This document shows positions 55,219 to 63,742 of a stretch of 64,000 bases of DNA, in pieces. The notes beneath the pieces are model-generated. The model did no database searches and was not told where the DNA came from. It saw nothing but the letters and a program-made list of their open reading frames with translations. Numbering within the stretch: position 1 is the first letter of the stretch; each line of letters starts with the position of its first letter. The position numbers and the translations under genes are program-made. The stretch lies in assembly GCA_964627305.1 (NCBI GenBank), contig CAZVHP010000001.1:496001-560000 (forward strand). The letters run 5' to 3'. Source of the stretch: WJKG01 sp964627305. GTDB lineage: Bacteria > Zixibacteria > MSB-5A5 > GN15 > FEB-12.

Positions 55219-56651
55219 CCTGGCGGGGCAAGGAAGAGGTTCGACTGGAACGTCTGCAGGCACCGCGTTCGGAGGAGGCCGAGCAGGCGTTGCTGGGTGC
55301 GATTCTTCGTGACTCCGAGGCGCTCAACCGGGCGCTGGAGGTGCTCGATGATCCCTCGGCATTTTATGTCCCGCGACACCGGCTGATCTACGAAGCGATG
55401 CTGGCCCTGTACGAGCAGTCGCAGCCGTGCGACATCACGACGGTGGCCAACCAACTGCAGAAGATGGCAACGCTGGAGAAGGTCGGCGGGCGGGTGTATC
55501 TGGTCGAGCTGGTTGAGGGGGTGGCCTCGACCGTGAACGTGGTGACATACGCCAACATCGTGCTGGAGAAGTGGTTGCTTCGCCGGTTGATTCGGACGGC
55601 GGATGAGATAGCGGAAAGCTGCCGGACGGAGGATGAAGCCGTCGACGCGCTGCTGGACAAGGCCGAGAGCAGCATCTTCATGATATCGGAGCGCCGGTTG
55701 CGCAAGGGATTCGTTGCCCTGAGCGATTTGTTGCCCGGGACGATGGAGCAGATCGAGGAGTTGCAGTCTCCGGACAGTACGCTGGTAGGCTTACAGACGG
55801 GGTTTCGGGATTTTGATGAGATGACTAATGGTCTGCGCGGTGGTGAGCTGGTGATCATTGCCGGGCGGCCGTCGATGGGCAAATCGGCGCTGGCCATGAA
55901 TATCGCGGAGTTCGTGGCGATTGAGCAGAAGAAGGCAGTGGGCGTGTTTTCGCTGGAGATGTCGGCGGAGTCGCTGGCGATGCGGTTGCTGTGCGGACGG
56001 GCAAAGATATCGCAGCAGCGGCTTCGTTCGGGCAAGCTGGCCGATCGCGAGTGGCCGAAGCTGACGTATGCCTCGGGGCCGCTTTCGGAAGCGCCGATAT
56101 ACATCGATGACAGTGCGAATCTCAGCAGCCTGGAGATGCGGGCGAAGGCGCGACGGTTGAAGGCGCAGGCGGATGTGTCGCTGATTATCGTGGACTATAT
56201 CCAGATGATGACGGCGACGGGGCGTTTTGATAACCGTCAGCAGGAGATCGCGACGATCTCGCGCGGGTTGAAGTCGCTGGCGAAGGAACTGGATGTGCCG
56301 GTGATCGCCTGTTCGCAGCTTTCGCGGATGGTGGAGCAGCGCGGCGGAGAGAAGCGTCCGCAGCTTTCGGATTTGCGGGAGTCGGGGGCTATCGAGCAGG
56401 ATGCGGATGTGGTGGCGTTTGTCTATCGCCCGGAACACTATCTGACGCATTTGGATCGCAACGACCCAAAGTATGCAGAGGTGGAGGGGAAGGCGCAGAT
56501 AATCGTAGCCAAGCAGCGCAATGGTCCGACGGGGACGGTGAATCTGACGTTCCTGAAGGAGTTTGCGCGCTTTGAGAATCTGGAGTGGAAGCGACGTGAA
56601 GTGCCGCCGGGGGTGGAGCCGGTTGGCGGTGATGAGGAGACACCGTTCTAA
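55197..56651 (+). CDS. dnaB: DnaB: replicative DNA helicase
   Basis: GTG start. The N-terminal helical domain (EEAEQALLGAILRDSEALNR) is followed by the RecA-like ATPase with Walker A GRPSMGKSALAM. LSLIIVDYIQMM (Walker B) and the conserved KELDVPVIACSQLSRMVEQR and SDLRESGAIEQDADVV motifs come later. The 484-residue length is normal. No intein. It unwinds DNA at the fork; it sits between a UDG gene and an ABC lipid-transport pair and overlaps mlaE by 1 nt. Confidence 0.96.
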   Translation: MAERKQVTWRGKEEVRLERLQAPRSEEAEQALLGAILRDSEALNRALEVLDDPSAFYVPRHRLIYEAMLALYEQSQPCDITTVANQLQKMATLEKVGGRVYLVELVEGVASTVNVVTYANIVLEKWLLRRLIRTADEIAESCRTEDEAVDALLDKAESSIFMISERRLRKGFVALSDLLPGTMEQIEELQSPDSTLVGLQTGFRDFDEMTNGLRGGELVIIAGRPSMGKSALAMNIAEFVAIEQKKAVGVFSLEMSAESLAMRLLCGRAKISQQRLRSGKLADREWPKLTYASGPLSEAPIYIDDSANLSSLEMRAKARRLKAQADVSLIIVDYIQMMTATGRFDNRQQEIATISRGLKSLAKELDVPVIACSQLSRMVEQRGGEKRPQLSDLRESGAIEQDADVVAFVYRPEHYLTHLDRNDPKYAEVEGKAQIIVAKQRNGPTGTVNLTFLKEFARFENLEWKRREVPPGVEPVGGDEETPF

Positions 56652-57430
56652 TGGAGCATGTACCGGAGATAGTGGGTCGCAGCGGCATCGGGGTGGTGAC
56701 CAAGCTGGGTGGCATGGCGATATTTCTCGGGCGGTTCGTGGTGTCGCTTCGCCGGCTGCACCACTCGCTGGGATTGCTGGTGGCGCAGTTGTACTATATC
56801 GGGATGAAGTCGCTGCCGCTGATAGCGATCATATCGATTTTCGTGGGGGCGGTGTCGGCCTGGCAGGCGGCGTATCAGTTCAAGTTCATCGGGGCGCCGT
56901 TGCGGTTTCTGGGGCACGCGGTAGGCAAGGCGGTGGTCATTGAACTGGCGCCGGTGCTCTCGGCAATTGTCCTGGCCGGACGGGTTGGAGCCGGGATTAC
57001 GGCGGAACTGGGGACGATGCGGGTGACCGAGCAGATCGACGCCCTGCTGTCAATGGGTATAAGCCCGTTTCGCTATCTGGTGCAGCCGCGGATTATCGCG
57101 TGCACGCTGATGGTGCCGTTTCTGGTGTGCTTCTCGATTTTTGTGGCGATCATAGGGGGATTGATCGTGTCGATGGTGGGCGTCAACATCTCCTCGGAAA
57201 TGTTCCTTAACGGGTTTCGGGGCTCATTCAAATTGCAGGATTTCATTAACGGGTTGATCAAGGCGGGCGTGTTTGGCTTCACGATCGGGCTGGTCAGTTG
57301 CTACGAGGGCTTCCACAGCGAAGGTGGGGCGCAGGGGGTTGGGCTGGCGACGACAACGTCGGTGGTGATTTCGATGGTGATGATTCTGGTGTTCAACTTC
57401 GTTTTTGCACTCATCCTGTTCCGGTTGTAG
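56651..57430 (+). CDS. mlaE: MlaE-family ABC transporter permease
   Basis: 259 residues with five or so membrane helices and the MlaE/YrbE signature: GMKSLPLIAIISIFVGAVSA, ELAPVLSAIVLAGRVGAGIT, AELGTMRVTEQIDALLSMGI and PRIIACTLMVPFLVCFSIFV. It is the membrane subunit of a phospholipid/lipid transporter across the envelope. It shares one base with the dnaB stop and is followed after 1 bp by its ATPase. No mlaD-type gene follows here. Confidence 0.93.
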   Translation: MEHVPEIVGRSGIGVVTKLGGMAIFLGRFVVSLRRLHHSLGLLVAQLYYIGMKSLPLIAIISIFVGAVSAWQAAYQFKFIGAPLRFLGHAVGKAVVIELAPVLSAIVLAGRVGAGITAELGTMRVTEQIDALLSMGISPFRYLVQPRIIACTLMVPFLVCFSIFVAIIGGLIVSMVGVNISSEMFLNGFRGSFKLQDFINGLIKAGVFGFTIGLVSCYEGFHSEGGAQGVGLATTTSVVISMVMILVFNFVFALILFRL

Positions 57431-57431
57431 C

Positions 57432-58172
57432 ATGGCCATCATCGAGTTGAAAGACCTGTGCAAGAGCTTCGGTAAGCTGGTCGTGCTGGATGGCATCAAC
57501 CTGACCATAGAGAAGGGGGAGTCGCTGGCGATTATCGGTGCCTCCGGGACGGGGAAATCGGTCCTGCTCAAGCACATTATCGGTCTTATGGCGCCCGACC
57601 GCGGACAGGTGTTTGTCGACGGGCGTGAGATCAACGAACTGCCGGACGAGGAACTGGTGGCGGTGCGTTGGCGAATCGGGATGTTGTTTCAGTCGGCGGC
57701 GCTGTTTGATTCGATGACGGTTGCGGAGAATGTGGGGCTGGGGTTGAAGGAGTCGCGCAAGTACAAGCCCGAGCAGATTCGGCGCATCGTGCAGGAGAAG
57801 CTGGACATGGTGGATCTGTCGGATGCCGGAGACAAGCTGCCGTCGGAGCTCTCCGGCGGCATGCACAAGCGGGTCGGGCTGGCGCGGGCCATTGCGAACG
57901 ATCCGGAGGTGTTGCTGTACGATGAGCCGACGACCGGGCTGGACCCGATTACGGCAGAGATGATCAACGAATTAATCGCGCGGCTGAACGAGCGGCTTTC
58001 GGTAACCTCGCTGGCGGTGACCCATGATATGAAGTCGGCGTTTCACATTGCCGATCGGATTGTTATGCTTCACAAGGGGCGGGTGCATTTTGACGGTACT
58101 CCGGAAGAGCTGAAGAAGGTTGATGACGGGTATGTGCGCCAGTTCATGGACAGTGCGGCGTATGATGCGTAG
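57432..58172 (+). CDS. mlaF: MlaF-family ABC transporter ATP-binding protein
   Basis: 246 residues starting MAIIELKDLCKSFG. Walker A GASGTGKSV, Q-loop MLFQSAALFD, signature LSGGMHKRVGLARA, Walker B LLYDEPTTGLDP and switch His in VTHDMKS are all present. The GGM-KR signature and FQSAALFDSMTV are typical of the MlaF branch. It powers the MlaE permease in lipid transport. Confidence 0.94.
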   Translation: MAIIELKDLCKSFGKLVVLDGINLTIEKGESLAIIGASGTGKSVLLKHIIGLMAPDRGQVFVDGREINELPDEELVAVRWRIGMLFQSAALFDSMTVAENVGLGLKESRKYKPEQIRRIVQEKLDMVDLSDAGDKLPSELSGGMHKRVGLARAIANDPEVLLYDEPTTGLDPITAEMINELIARLNERLSVTSLAVTHDMKSAFHIADRIVMLHKGRVHFDGTPEELKKVDDGYVRQFMDSAAYDA

Positions 58173-58178
58173 GGGGCA

Positions 58179-59558
58179 GTGAAGATCATGTCGCTTCCAT
58201 CAAAGAGAGCCAGGACCGCCTACTACTGCTCGCAGTGTGGTGCAGAGCATCCGCGCTGGCAGGGTCAGTGCCGGGAATGCAGTGCCTGGAACACGCTGAT
58301 CGAGGAGCGTCTTCCGGTGGGGAAAGTAAGCGGGGCGAAGAAGTCCGGGCCGGTGCGCACAGTGCCGCTGGGGCAGATCGGGACCGAGTCGCAGACAGGG
58401 CTGGTCAGCACGATCGACGAGTTCGATCGGGTGCTGGGCGGGCGGCTGCTTCCGGGGGCCTCGGTGTTGATCGGCGGTGAGCCGGGAATTGGCAAGTCGA
58501 CGCTGCTGCTTCAGGCGGCTGAAGGGTACTCCTCGCAGGGATTGTCGGTTCTGTATGCGACCGGGGAGGAATCGCTGCCGCAGATCAAGCTGCGGGCGGA
58601 CCGGTTGGGGGCATCGGGGAGCAATATCGGGCTGCTCAATTCGACTTCGCTGGAGGAGATTGAAGCAGCGATTGAAGGCGGGCACTGGGCGGTGGCGATT
58701 ATCGATTCGGTTCAGACAACGGCGAGTGAGATACTGGATTCGCCGCCGGGGACGGTGGCGCAGGTGCGGGAGTCGGCCAAGCAGTTGATACGCCTGGCGC
58801 GGGCGGGGGACATGGCGCTGCTGCTGGTGGGCCACGTGACCAAGGAGGGGATGGTGGCCGGCCCGAAGGTGCTTGAGCACATGGTTGATACGGTGATGTA
58901 TTTCGAGGGGGATGCGACGCACCTGTACCGGATTCTGCGGTGCACGAAGAATCGGTTCGGGTCGATTGCGGAGATCGGGGTGTTTGAGATGACGCCATCG
59001 GGGCTGAGCGAAGTGAGCAACCCTTCTTCGGTGTTTCTGTCGGAACACCAGGGGCAGCCGCAGGCCGGTTCGGTGGTGACGAGTTTGTGTGAGGGGACAC
59101 GGCCGATTCTGATCGAGGTGCAGGCACTGGCGACCTCGGCGAGTTACGGCAATCCGCAACGGGTGGCCGGCGGAATCGACAACAAGCGGCTGGCACTGCT
59201 GCTGGCTATCCTCGAGAAGCGGTGCGAGTACCCGATGGGGACCAATGACGTGTTTGTGTCGATCGCAGGAGGGTTGCGGGTGAGCGAACCCTCGGTTGAC
59301 CTGCCGCTGGTGGCGGCGATAGCGTCGTCTGTAACGAACCGGGCGATTGATCCGCATACCTTGGTGGTGGGCGAGGTGGGGCTTTCCGGCGAGGTGCGGG
59401 GGGTGACTCAGATTGATCGCCGCATTGCCGAGGCGGCCAAGCTGGGGTTCACGCGCATGGTACTGCCGCAGAGCAATTTGGGGAAGGTAGTGAATCGGCC
59501 GATCGAGCTTGTCGGTGTAAGCAGCCTGCAGCAGGCGCTGGACGTGGTGCTGGGCTGA
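58179..59558 (+). CDS. radA: RadA: DNA repair ATPase
   Basis: 459 residues. An N-terminal zinc finger (C17, C20, C31, C34: CSQCG...CREC) precedes Walker A GGEPGIGKST and the RadA-specific KNRFGS motif (in CTKNRFGSIAE). A Lon-protease-like C-terminal domain follows (GTNDVFVSIAGGLRVSEPSV). RadA promotes branch migration in recombinational repair. GTG start; an ATG three codons on is possible. It overlaps tgt by 1 nt. Confidence 0.96.
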   Translation: MKIMSLPSKRARTAYYCSQCGAEHPRWQGQCRECSAWNTLIEERLPVGKVSGAKKSGPVRTVPLGQIGTESQTGLVSTIDEFDRVLGGRLLPGASVLIGGEPGIGKSTLLLQAAEGYSSQGLSVLYATGEESLPQIKLRADRLGASGSNIGLLNSTSLEEIEAAIEGGHWAVAIIDSVQTTASEILDSPPGTVAQVRESAKQLIRLARAGDMALLLVGHVTKEGMVAGPKVLEHMVDTVMYFEGDATHLYRILRCTKNRFGSIAEIGVFEMTPSGLSEVSNPSSVFLSEHQGQPQAGSVVTSLCEGTRPILIEVQALATSASYGNPQRVAGGIDNKRLALLLAILEKRCEYPMGTNDVFVSIAGGLRVSEPSVDLPLVAAIASSVTNRAIDPHTLVVGEVGLSGEVRGVTQIDRRIAEAAKLGFTRMVLPQSNLGKVVNRPIELVGVSSLQQALDVVLG

Positions 59559-60706
59559 TGGGCGGAGAGTTGACGCCAGAGCGGTTGTTCCGGCTGCAGG
59601 CGAGCGACGGGGCCGCCCGGCGCGCAGAGATCAGCACGCCACACGGGAGGTTCCAGACGCCGGCGTTTATGCCGGTGGGGACCAGCGGGGCGGTAAAGGC
59701 GCTGACCAGCGGCGATCTGGAAACCTGCGGGGCGGAGATCATCCTGGGCAATACGTACCATCTGTATCTGCGGCCGGGGACACGGATTATCAAATCACAG
59801 GGCGGGCTGGCGGAATTCAGCGGGTGGCACAAGCCGATGCTGACCGACAGCGGCGGGTTTCAGATCTTCTCGCTGCGGGATATCAGCACGGTCAGTGACG
59901 AGGGAGTGGAGTTCCGGTCGCATCACGACGGGTCGCGGCACTTCTTCAGCCCGGTGACTTCGATGCAGGTGCAGCACGATATTGGGGCGGATATCATTAT
60001 GGCTTTTGACTACTGCGTGCCGTATCCGGCCGATCGGGAGCTGGCCGAGCTGGGAGTGGAGCGGACGTGGTTGTGGGCGCAGGAGTGTCAGGAGTATCAC
60101 GAGAGTCTGGTCAAAGCGGGCCAGACGCAGCAGGTGCTGTTTGCAATCGTGCAGGGATCGACCTATCGGGATCTTCGGAGGCTTTCAGCCGAGCAGTTGG
60201 TGGCGATGGATTTCCCGGGGTATGCGATCGGGGGATTGTCGGTGGGGGAGTCCAAACAGGAGATGGAGGCGATGCTGGTCGGGCAGATCGAGTACCTGCC
60301 AGACGAAAAGCCGCGCTACTTGATGGGAGTCGGGTATCCGGAGGATATCCTGATGGCGGTGGGGTATGGTGTGGACATGTTCGATTGCGTGCTGCCGACT
60401 CGCAATGCGCGTACGGGGAATGTGTTCACGTCGCGGGGGCAGATCACGTATCGCAATGCGGCCTATGCGGACGACAGCCGGCCGCTGGATCCTGATTGTG
60501 ACTGCCCGGTTTGCCGGCGGTACTCGCGGGCGTACATTCGTCACTTGTATAATCAGTCGGAGATTACGGGGATGGTGCTGGCGACCTTGCACTCGACGTG
60601 GTTTTTTCAGAAGCTGATGCAGGGTATTCGCGGGGCGATCGAGGCGGGGCGGTTTGGGGCGTTTCGGGAAGAGTTTCTGAAGAAGTATCGCAGCGGGTGG
60701 GAGTAG
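59558..60706 (+). CDS. tgt: Tgt: queuine tRNA-ribosyltransferase
   Basis: 382 residues with the substrate loop TDSGGFQIFSL (Asp97 region), GNTYHLYLRPG, IVQGSTY and GGLSVGE. The catalytic Asp lies in DMFDCVLPTRNARTG and the zinc site is CDCPVCRRYSRAYIRHL. It exchanges guanine 34 for preQ1 in GUN-anticodon tRNAs. ATG overlaps the radA stop. A short gap then leads into the restriction-modification genes. Confidence 0.96.
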   Translation: MGGELTPERLFRLQASDGAARRAEISTPHGRFQTPAFMPVGTSGAVKALTSGDLETCGAEIILGNTYHLYLRPGTRIIKSQGGLAEFSGWHKPMLTDSGGFQIFSLRDISTVSDEGVEFRSHHDGSRHFFSPVTSMQVQHDIGADIIMAFDYCVPYPADRELAELGVERTWLWAQECQEYHESLVKAGQTQQVLFAIVQGSTYRDLRRLSAEQLVAMDFPGYAIGGLSVGESKQEMEAMLVGQIEYLPDEKPRYLMGVGYPEDILMAVGYGVDMFDCVLPTRNARTGNVFTSRGQITYRNAAYADDSRPLDPDCDCPVCRRYSRAYIRHLYNQSEITGMVLATLHSTWFFQKLMQGIRGAIEAGRFGAFREEFLKKYRSGWE

Positions 60707-60800
60707 GGAGGCGAGGGGGAGATGAATCCTGGAGCTTTGTCGGTAGTGTGTTGATCAACGGCAGTGGCGGGATCAGCCGGTTTGAGTGGAAGGCGCATGA

Positions 60801-61382
60801 ATGCGAACCAAGATACCTTATGATGAAATGGTGTACCTGCTCGGCGGGAAGAAGTACGTATTCCCGAAGTACACAACCCAGCTATTGAATCTTGCCAATG
60901 CAAACTCGGGAGGCACCAGACCGAAAGTGGTTGGCCAGATGAGCGAACTGATACAAACGTTTGAAGGGAAGACACTAACCGAATGGGTTGACTGGTACTC
61001 GGAGCGGAAACCTGATGCTGTTCGGGAAGCGACGGACAGGATTTCGGCCATGCTGGCGCGGCTCAGGGAAGCTATGGGACAGATTGATGATAAGATGATC
61101 GAGGACTGGGTCAAGGATTTGATTCACAACAAAACCTTTGCCGGGTTGCGGTTTCAAGAAGCCATACTGCAGAAGATCTCCAAGGAAACGGGGACTACGT
61201 ATCGGTTGTCAACCGCTGAAGAGGAGACCAAAGGAATCGATGGGTTCGTTGGTGGTCGGGCGATCAGCATCAAGCCTCACACATACAGATCGAAGAAGGA
61301 CCTTCTCGGGGAGTCGATTGAAGTGACCGTTGTCTACTACGAGAAGAAGAAGGATGGGATAGTGATTGAGTGTGACATATAG
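60801..61382 (+). CDS. Type II restriction endonuclease, MjaI family
   Basis: 193 residues. The N-terminal YTTQLLNLANANSGGTRPKV and VGQMSELIQTFEGKTLTEWV match my memory of the MjaI restriction endonuclease family (known member cuts CTAG). The C-terminal part has GIDGFVGGRAISIKPHTY, where D-x(n)-S-x-K-like residues could form a nuclease core. GGAAGG lies upstream of the ATG. It converges on a DNA methyltransferase 53 bp away, as expected for a restriction-modification pair. Lower GC than the neighbours suggests transfer. Specificity is inferred. Confidence 0.8.
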   Translation: MRTKIPYDEMVYLLGGKKYVFPKYTTQLLNLANANSGGTRPKVVGQMSELIQTFEGKTLTEWVDWYSERKPDAVREATDRISAMLARLREAMGQIDDKMIEDWVKDLIHNKTFAGLRFQEAILQKISKETGTTYRLSTAEEETKGIDGFVGGRAISIKPHTYRSKKDLLGESIEVTVVYYEKKKDGIVIECDI

Positions 61383-61425
61383 CGGTGTGGAATGCGGAGT
61401 TCCAATCGGCACATCAGTTCTGAGC

Positions 61426-61439
61426 TTGAATGCATTCAA
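61426..61439. repeat. 14-bp palindrome between convergent R and M genes
   Basis: TTGAATGCATTCAA is perfectly self-complementary and spans the methyltransferase stop codon, between the two converging genes. No T-run follows on either strand, so its role is open. Confidence 0.4.
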
Positions 61440-62581
61440 CTGAGATCAAAGGTTGTCTGCGCCGTGTTTTCACGGAGCTGCCTGGGCCTGGAGTCGACAA
61501 CGGGCACGATCCTGCTTTGGAGCGGTTGACACTCGTGGTTTCGATAGGATACGTGGTACGTATCCTGCCCGCTGGACACGATACTCTCCACCATGCGAAG
61601 CACAATATCGGTTTCCTGTCTGCTTGCACAAGGTATGCCAAGGCTTTCAATGGTGAACTTGAAACCCTTTTCGTCAGCTTGCCGGAGTTCTGCGAATCTA
61701 CGATGATCCTCAATGCGTTTGGCGATGTGGGTGTTGACAAGGGGGACGAGGTTCAGCATCTGTCTGTCAATCAGGTTCCTGAAACCGGTGTCAACTTCAT
61801 AGCCAATACTGTTTCTCTCGGTCGCCGCCGCAGCCACACTGGTGGTACCGGTCCCGAGGAAGGGATCCAACACGCAGTCTCCCTTAATGGAGAACATATT
61901 GATGAGTCTGTAAGGCAAATCGAAAGGATACGCTGCGCTGCGCTTGCGCAGGTTGCTGTTGTTCAGCTCTTGTCCGATGCCTTTGAGATCAAACCACACA
62001 TCAGAGAACCACTGATTACGCTCCTCCCAGAAGAAAGCGCTTTCTCTCCGAAGGCGCTTCTCTTCCGGATCTCTGAACTCCCGTTTGCTCCCTTTGCGGA
62101 AAACTAATATGTACTCGTGTTCGAGAGTGACATAAGCTCCCGGAGGGAGCATACCCGATCCCATGAACTTGTTTGGTGCGTTGGTGGTTTTGCGCCAAAT
62201 GATGTTGGGAAGATTCTGGAAGCCGAGAGATACCATCTTGCTGATGATTCGAGAGTGAGATGAAAACAGCTGGAAGTTGTCATTGAGCGTCCGTGTGGCA
62301 TTCCCTATGTTTATGCAGACGATGCCTCCATCGCAAACAACTCGCGGCAACTGAGTCCACACCTGGTCGAGTTGGCGATGCATCGATTCGAACGCCTCCT
62401 GTTCACGCCCGTCGTTCATCTTCTGTCCGATGTTTGGATCTGCACGGCAGAACAACTCGTCCCACATTTCGATCATTGGGTAAGGTGGTGAAGTGACTAC
62501 GAGACTGACGCAGCTATTATCCAGTGCCGACAGATCAATCGCTGAGGAGTACAGTACTCTGTGAGTGGTCTTCATAGTCAT
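61436..62581 (-). CDS. DNA N4-cytosine methyltransferase (MjaI/MthZI-like, putative CTAG)
   Basis: 381 residues. Motif IV TSPPYPMIEMWDELF precedes motif I DPFLGTGTTSVAA, the order of beta-class amino-methyltransferases; SPPY points to N4-cytosine. The SPPYPM-EMWDE wording recalls CTAG methyltransferases such as MthZI, matching the adjacent MjaI-type nuclease. Two Met codons lie at the start (62581 and 62575); the second has AAGG nine bases upstream, while the first sits at the expected +1 of the promoter. It protects host DNA from the paired nuclease. Confidence 0.88.
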   Translation of the reverse strand: MTMKTTHRVLYSSAIDLSALDNSCVSLVVTSPPYPMIEMWDELFCRADPNIGQKMNDGREQEAFESMHRQLDQVWTQLPRVVCDGGIVCINIGNATRTLNDNFQLFSSHSRIISKMVSLGFQNLPNIIWRKTTNAPNKFMGSGMLPPGAYVTLEHEYILVFRKGSKREFRDPEEKRLRRESAFFWEERNQWFSDVWFDLKGIGQELNNSNLRKRSAAYPFDLPYRLINMFSIKGDCVLDPFLGTGTTSVAAAATERNSIGYEVDTGFRNLIDRQMLNLVPLVNTHIAKRIEDHRRFAELRQADEKGFKFTIESLGIPCASRQETDIVLRMVESIVSSGQDTYHVSYRNHECQPLQSRIVPVVDSRPRQLRENTAQTTFDLS

Positions 62582-62587
62582 AGCCTT

Positions 62588-62616
62588 AGTTTATGACATT
62601 ATGGACACCGTGTAAA
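62588..62616 (-). promoter_or_regulatory. Promoter of the methyltransferase, possibly leaderless
   Basis: On the minus strand: TTTACA, a 17-nt spacer and TAAACT, ending 6 nt before the first ATG. Confidence 0.5.
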
Positions 62617-62788
62617 TCACATTCATGCGGCGACATTCGTCAATGGTCGTGAAAGCCCGGACGTGGTCGAGGTGCTCTGTCACTGGATGGTGAATGAAGG
62701 ACAGCATACCGACAGCCTGACGTTGTTCACGGCCTCGGCGAGTGCCGGGAGCCGGTGTGAAGCACGGGATCCCATACAGCATCCGCAA

Positions 62789-63406
62789 TCACCAGTCGCG
62801 CAGGGTGAACAGGTAGCCGAAAGTGACTCGGATGTCGGACAGGCGGATTTCTTCCTTGCGTTCGGCGACCATGCCGATACCCGTATCGCGGATGTAGTTA
62901 AGGTTGGAGCGCATTTCTGTGATGGTGAGTTCGAGGGCGTATACACTTCGGTAGCGCAGGCCCAGAGCAATGCGGAAGCCGGGGGCGGCATCGATGCGGA
63001 CCTCGCGGATGGCGAACTGGGAGCGGAGGGAGTCGGCAATCCAGGCATGGGGTTTGAACGAGTGCACTGTGAACAGGGCGCCGGCACCAATATAGCCCGT
63101 CAGTTTGTCGGTGCCTCGGTAGTAGAAGCTCTCAAGGGCGAATGAGACGGCGTGCATCGGGCCACGGGGGTATTGGCGTGCTGACAGCTCGCCGTATTTG
63201 TAATCGACGGAGGTCCGGACAACGACGGGATGCATGATAAGCAACTCGTACTTGGCTGACAGTTCGGGTCCGGCGGAGACGACATCGGACGGCGCCCGGA
63301 AACCCAGCGAGATGTGGGCATTGACGCTGGCCAGCGTGTCCTCCTCGACCGGGTTGAGGGGGTAGAGCGGGAGGCTCATCATGGCGGCCATAAGCAGAGC
63401 GAGCAT
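62789..63406 (-). CDS. Outer-membrane beta-barrel-like protein
   Basis: Starting at MLALLMAAMMSLPLYPLN with GAGGA ten bases upstream gives 205 residues, a signal peptide and a mature domain of alternating strands: NAHISLGFRAPSDVVSA, GYIGAGALFTVHS, GFRIALGLRYRSVYALELTI, RVTFGYLFTLRDW. The terminal aromatic and strand pattern fit a small outer-membrane barrel of eight or so strands. No family recognised. It has its own promoter and is alone on the minus strand. Confidence 0.65.
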   Translation of the reverse strand: MLALLMAAMMSLPLYPLNPVEEDTLASVNAHISLGFRAPSDVVSAGPELSAKYELLIMHPVVVRTSVDYKYGELSARQYPRGPMHAVSFALESFYYRGTDKLTGYIGAGALFTVHSFKPHAWIADSLRSQFAIREVRIDAAPGFRIALGLRYRSVYALELTITEMRSNLNYIRDTGIGMVAERKEEIRLSDIRVTFGYLFTLRDW

Positions 63407-63437
63407 GCTGGTATGTCCTCGTCTGAAGTAGTTGCTG

Positions 63438-63466
63438 TATATACTAATAACGCATGTTCGCGGCAA
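63438..63466 (-). promoter_or_regulatory. Promoter of the outer-membrane-like protein
   Basis: On the minus strand: TTGCCG, a 17-nt spacer and TATATA, with a start expected about 25 nt before the ATG. Confidence 0.6.
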
Positions 63467-63616
63467 TCGATCAACCCAAAGCGGTGACTTTTTTCTGTGC
63501 TGGTGTGTTGCCGGGGTAGTGGTCGGTGCTCAGGCCTCAGGGTTTCGGCGCTTCCGATCTTGTGTAAGTTATTGTGGCACAAGGCGTGGTTTGGCTTGCT
63601 TTGGCGGGGAAAGCGG

Positions 63617-63644
63617 TTGACATCGACTGCCTAAAGAATATATT
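63617..63644 (+). promoter_or_regulatory. Promoter of the aldehyde dehydrogenase gene
   Basis: TTGACA, a 16-nt spacer and TATATT, giving a leader of about 92 nt that ends with GAAGGAAAG before the ATG. Confidence 0.65.
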
Positions 63645-63742
63645 ACCTGCCTATGAAATCCGGGTGTGACGTATTTCACATGGCCGGAGCGCTGTTAACA
63701 GATTGCCAGAAGAGTACATAAGCCATAGAAGGAAAGTGTGTT

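Noticed and set aside
58200..59357. Minus-strand frame of 385 codons opposite radA
   Set aside because: Arg/His/Pro-rich antisense translation; radA is unambiguous.
61430..62107. Plus-strand frame of 225 codons opposite the methyltransferase
   Set aside because: The minus strand carries complete methyltransferase motifs; this frame has no start signal or motif.
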